14,717 nt of DNA from an uncultured Sphingobacteriaceae bacterium (GTDB lineage Bacteria > Bacteroidota > Bacteroidia > Sphingobacteriales > Sphingobacteriaceae). Positions within the stretch are counted from its first letter, which is position 1. Each line of letters begins with the position of its first letter. The translations under genes were made by a program, and so were the position numbers. Location of the stretch: contig CALNCF010000335.1 in NCBI GenBank assembly GCA_937875035.1, forward strand, positions 1-14,717, in the 5' to 3' direction. Positions 14,272 to 14,717 of this stretch are shown here, one piece after another. The notes under the pieces were generated by a model. The model saw nothing but the letters and a program-made list of their open reading frames with translations, was not told the DNA's origin and did not search any database.

Positions 14272-14717
14272 ATGTTTGAATTTATCACAAAGCTGTTCGG
14301 AAACAAATCGGACCGCGACATTAAAGAGATCGGACCGCTTGTAGAAAAGATCAAGGAAGAGTTCGCCAAGCTCCAGGACATCAGTCATGATGAGCTGCGC
14401 CAGAAGACGGTTGAGTTTAAAGCTCGTATACAGGATTATATTGCTGAAGTATCCAACGAAGTCCGCGACATACGTAAACGTATGGAAGATGAGCCGGATA
14501 TGCCGATGAACGAAAAGGTGAACCTGTATGCCCGTGTGGAGAAGCTGGAGAAAGAAGAGAACAAGCTGATCGAAGAGATCCTGATGGATATTCTCCCGGA
14601 AGCCTTTGCCGTAGTAAAAGAAACCGCCCGTCGTTTTAAAGAAAACACACAAATTACCGTTACGGCTACAGCGAAGGACCGTGAATTATCGGCCACTAAA
14701 TCGTATATCGCTATTCA
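14272..14717 (+). CDS. secA: Preprotein translocase ATPase SecA, N-terminal part (3' end outside window)
   Basis: The first 148 residues of the ATPase that drives secreted proteins through SecYEG. The opening MFEFITKLFGNKSDRDIKEI matches the SecA N-terminal helix, which binds lipid and SecY (compare LLTKVFGSRNDR in E. coli). LSDEEL-like ISHDELRQKTVEFKARI (37-53) and LPEAFAVVKETARR (108-121) are clear SecA landmarks. Between them lie about 55 residues of charged, helix-prone sequence, against about 10 in E. coli, and a second extra stretch (QITVTATAKDRELSATKS) begins after RRFKENT. As I recall, long SecA proteins with such insertions are typical of Bacteroidota. The frame is open to the last base. 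Upstream is the AT-rich region with inverted and tandem repeats; no clean TAnnTTTG box was found for it. Confidence 0.94.
   Translation, partial: MFEFITKLFGNKSDRDIKEIGPLVEKIKEEFAKLQDISHDELRQKTVEFKARIQDYIAEVSNEVRDIRKRMEDEPDMPMNEKVNLYARVEKLEKEENKLIEEILMDILPEAFAVVKETARRFKENTQITVTATAKDRELSATKSYIAI

Noticed and set aside
14251..14696. Two minus-strand open frames at the right end of the window
   Set aside because: The plus strand encodes an unmistakable SecA N-terminus here, and the antisense frames are overlapping shadows of it.
1..14717. A defence system, biosynthetic cluster, mobile element or other coordinated novel system
   Set aside because: Every gene is a recognisable housekeeping, catabolic or envelope gene in typical short operons. 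There are no transposase, integrase, phage or toxin-antitoxin genes, no arrays, and no abrupt change in composition.

Overview
The window looks like ordinary chromosomal DNA of a Bacteroidota bacterium with moderately high GC, perhaps of the Chitinophagales/Sphingobacteriales type; the order is a guess. The clues are Bacteroidota-style -7 boxes (TAnnTTTG) upstream of two genes, almost no Shine-Dalgarno sequences, a DUF4369/TlpA-type thioredoxin lipoprotein, a SecA with an N-terminal insertion, a lipoprotein-Pmp3 fusion, and an arginase-like protein of a kind familiar from this phylum. Coding density is very high. There is no gap longer than about 165 bases, and I saw no rRNA, tRNA, CRISPR array, insertion sequence or phage gene.

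Layout. Bases 1-3541 (+): the 3' end of a cyclophilin-type peptidyl-prolyl isomerase, exonuclease III (xth), then hutI and hutG, which encode the last two steps of histidine degradation and are separated by one base. Bases 3526-6788 (-): reading right to left, an extended SDR (NAD-dependent epimerase/reductase), an MscS-type mechanosensitive channel with a signal peptide, and 5-formyltetrahydrofolate cyclo-ligase. The last overlaps the end of hutG tail-to-tail by 16 bases. Bases 6841-9139 (+): a divergent arginase-superfamily protein with two of six metal ligands replaced, then a thioredoxin-fold lipoprotein, ending at a strong bidirectional terminator. Bases 9207-12682 (-): a large AsmA-like membrane protein, a terminator, then a separately promoted lipoprotein/Pmp3 protein. 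Bases 12832-14106 (-): purD. Bases 14272-14717 (+): the 5' end of secA, divergent from purD across a 165-base AT-rich region with an inverted repeat and a tandem repeat.

How the genes fit together. HutI makes N-formimidoyl-glutamate and HutG hydrolyses it to glutamate and formamide. hutH and hutU are not in the window, so the pathway is split. Several other genes serve the cell envelope (MscS, TlpA-like lipoprotein, Pmp3 lipoprotein, AsmA, SecA), but nothing ties them into one machine. I found no convincing new multi-gene system. The most unusual items are the arginase-like protein with an altered metal site, the topology puzzle of the lipoprotein-Pmp3 fusion together with direct repeats in its leader, and the helical tail of the AsmA protein.
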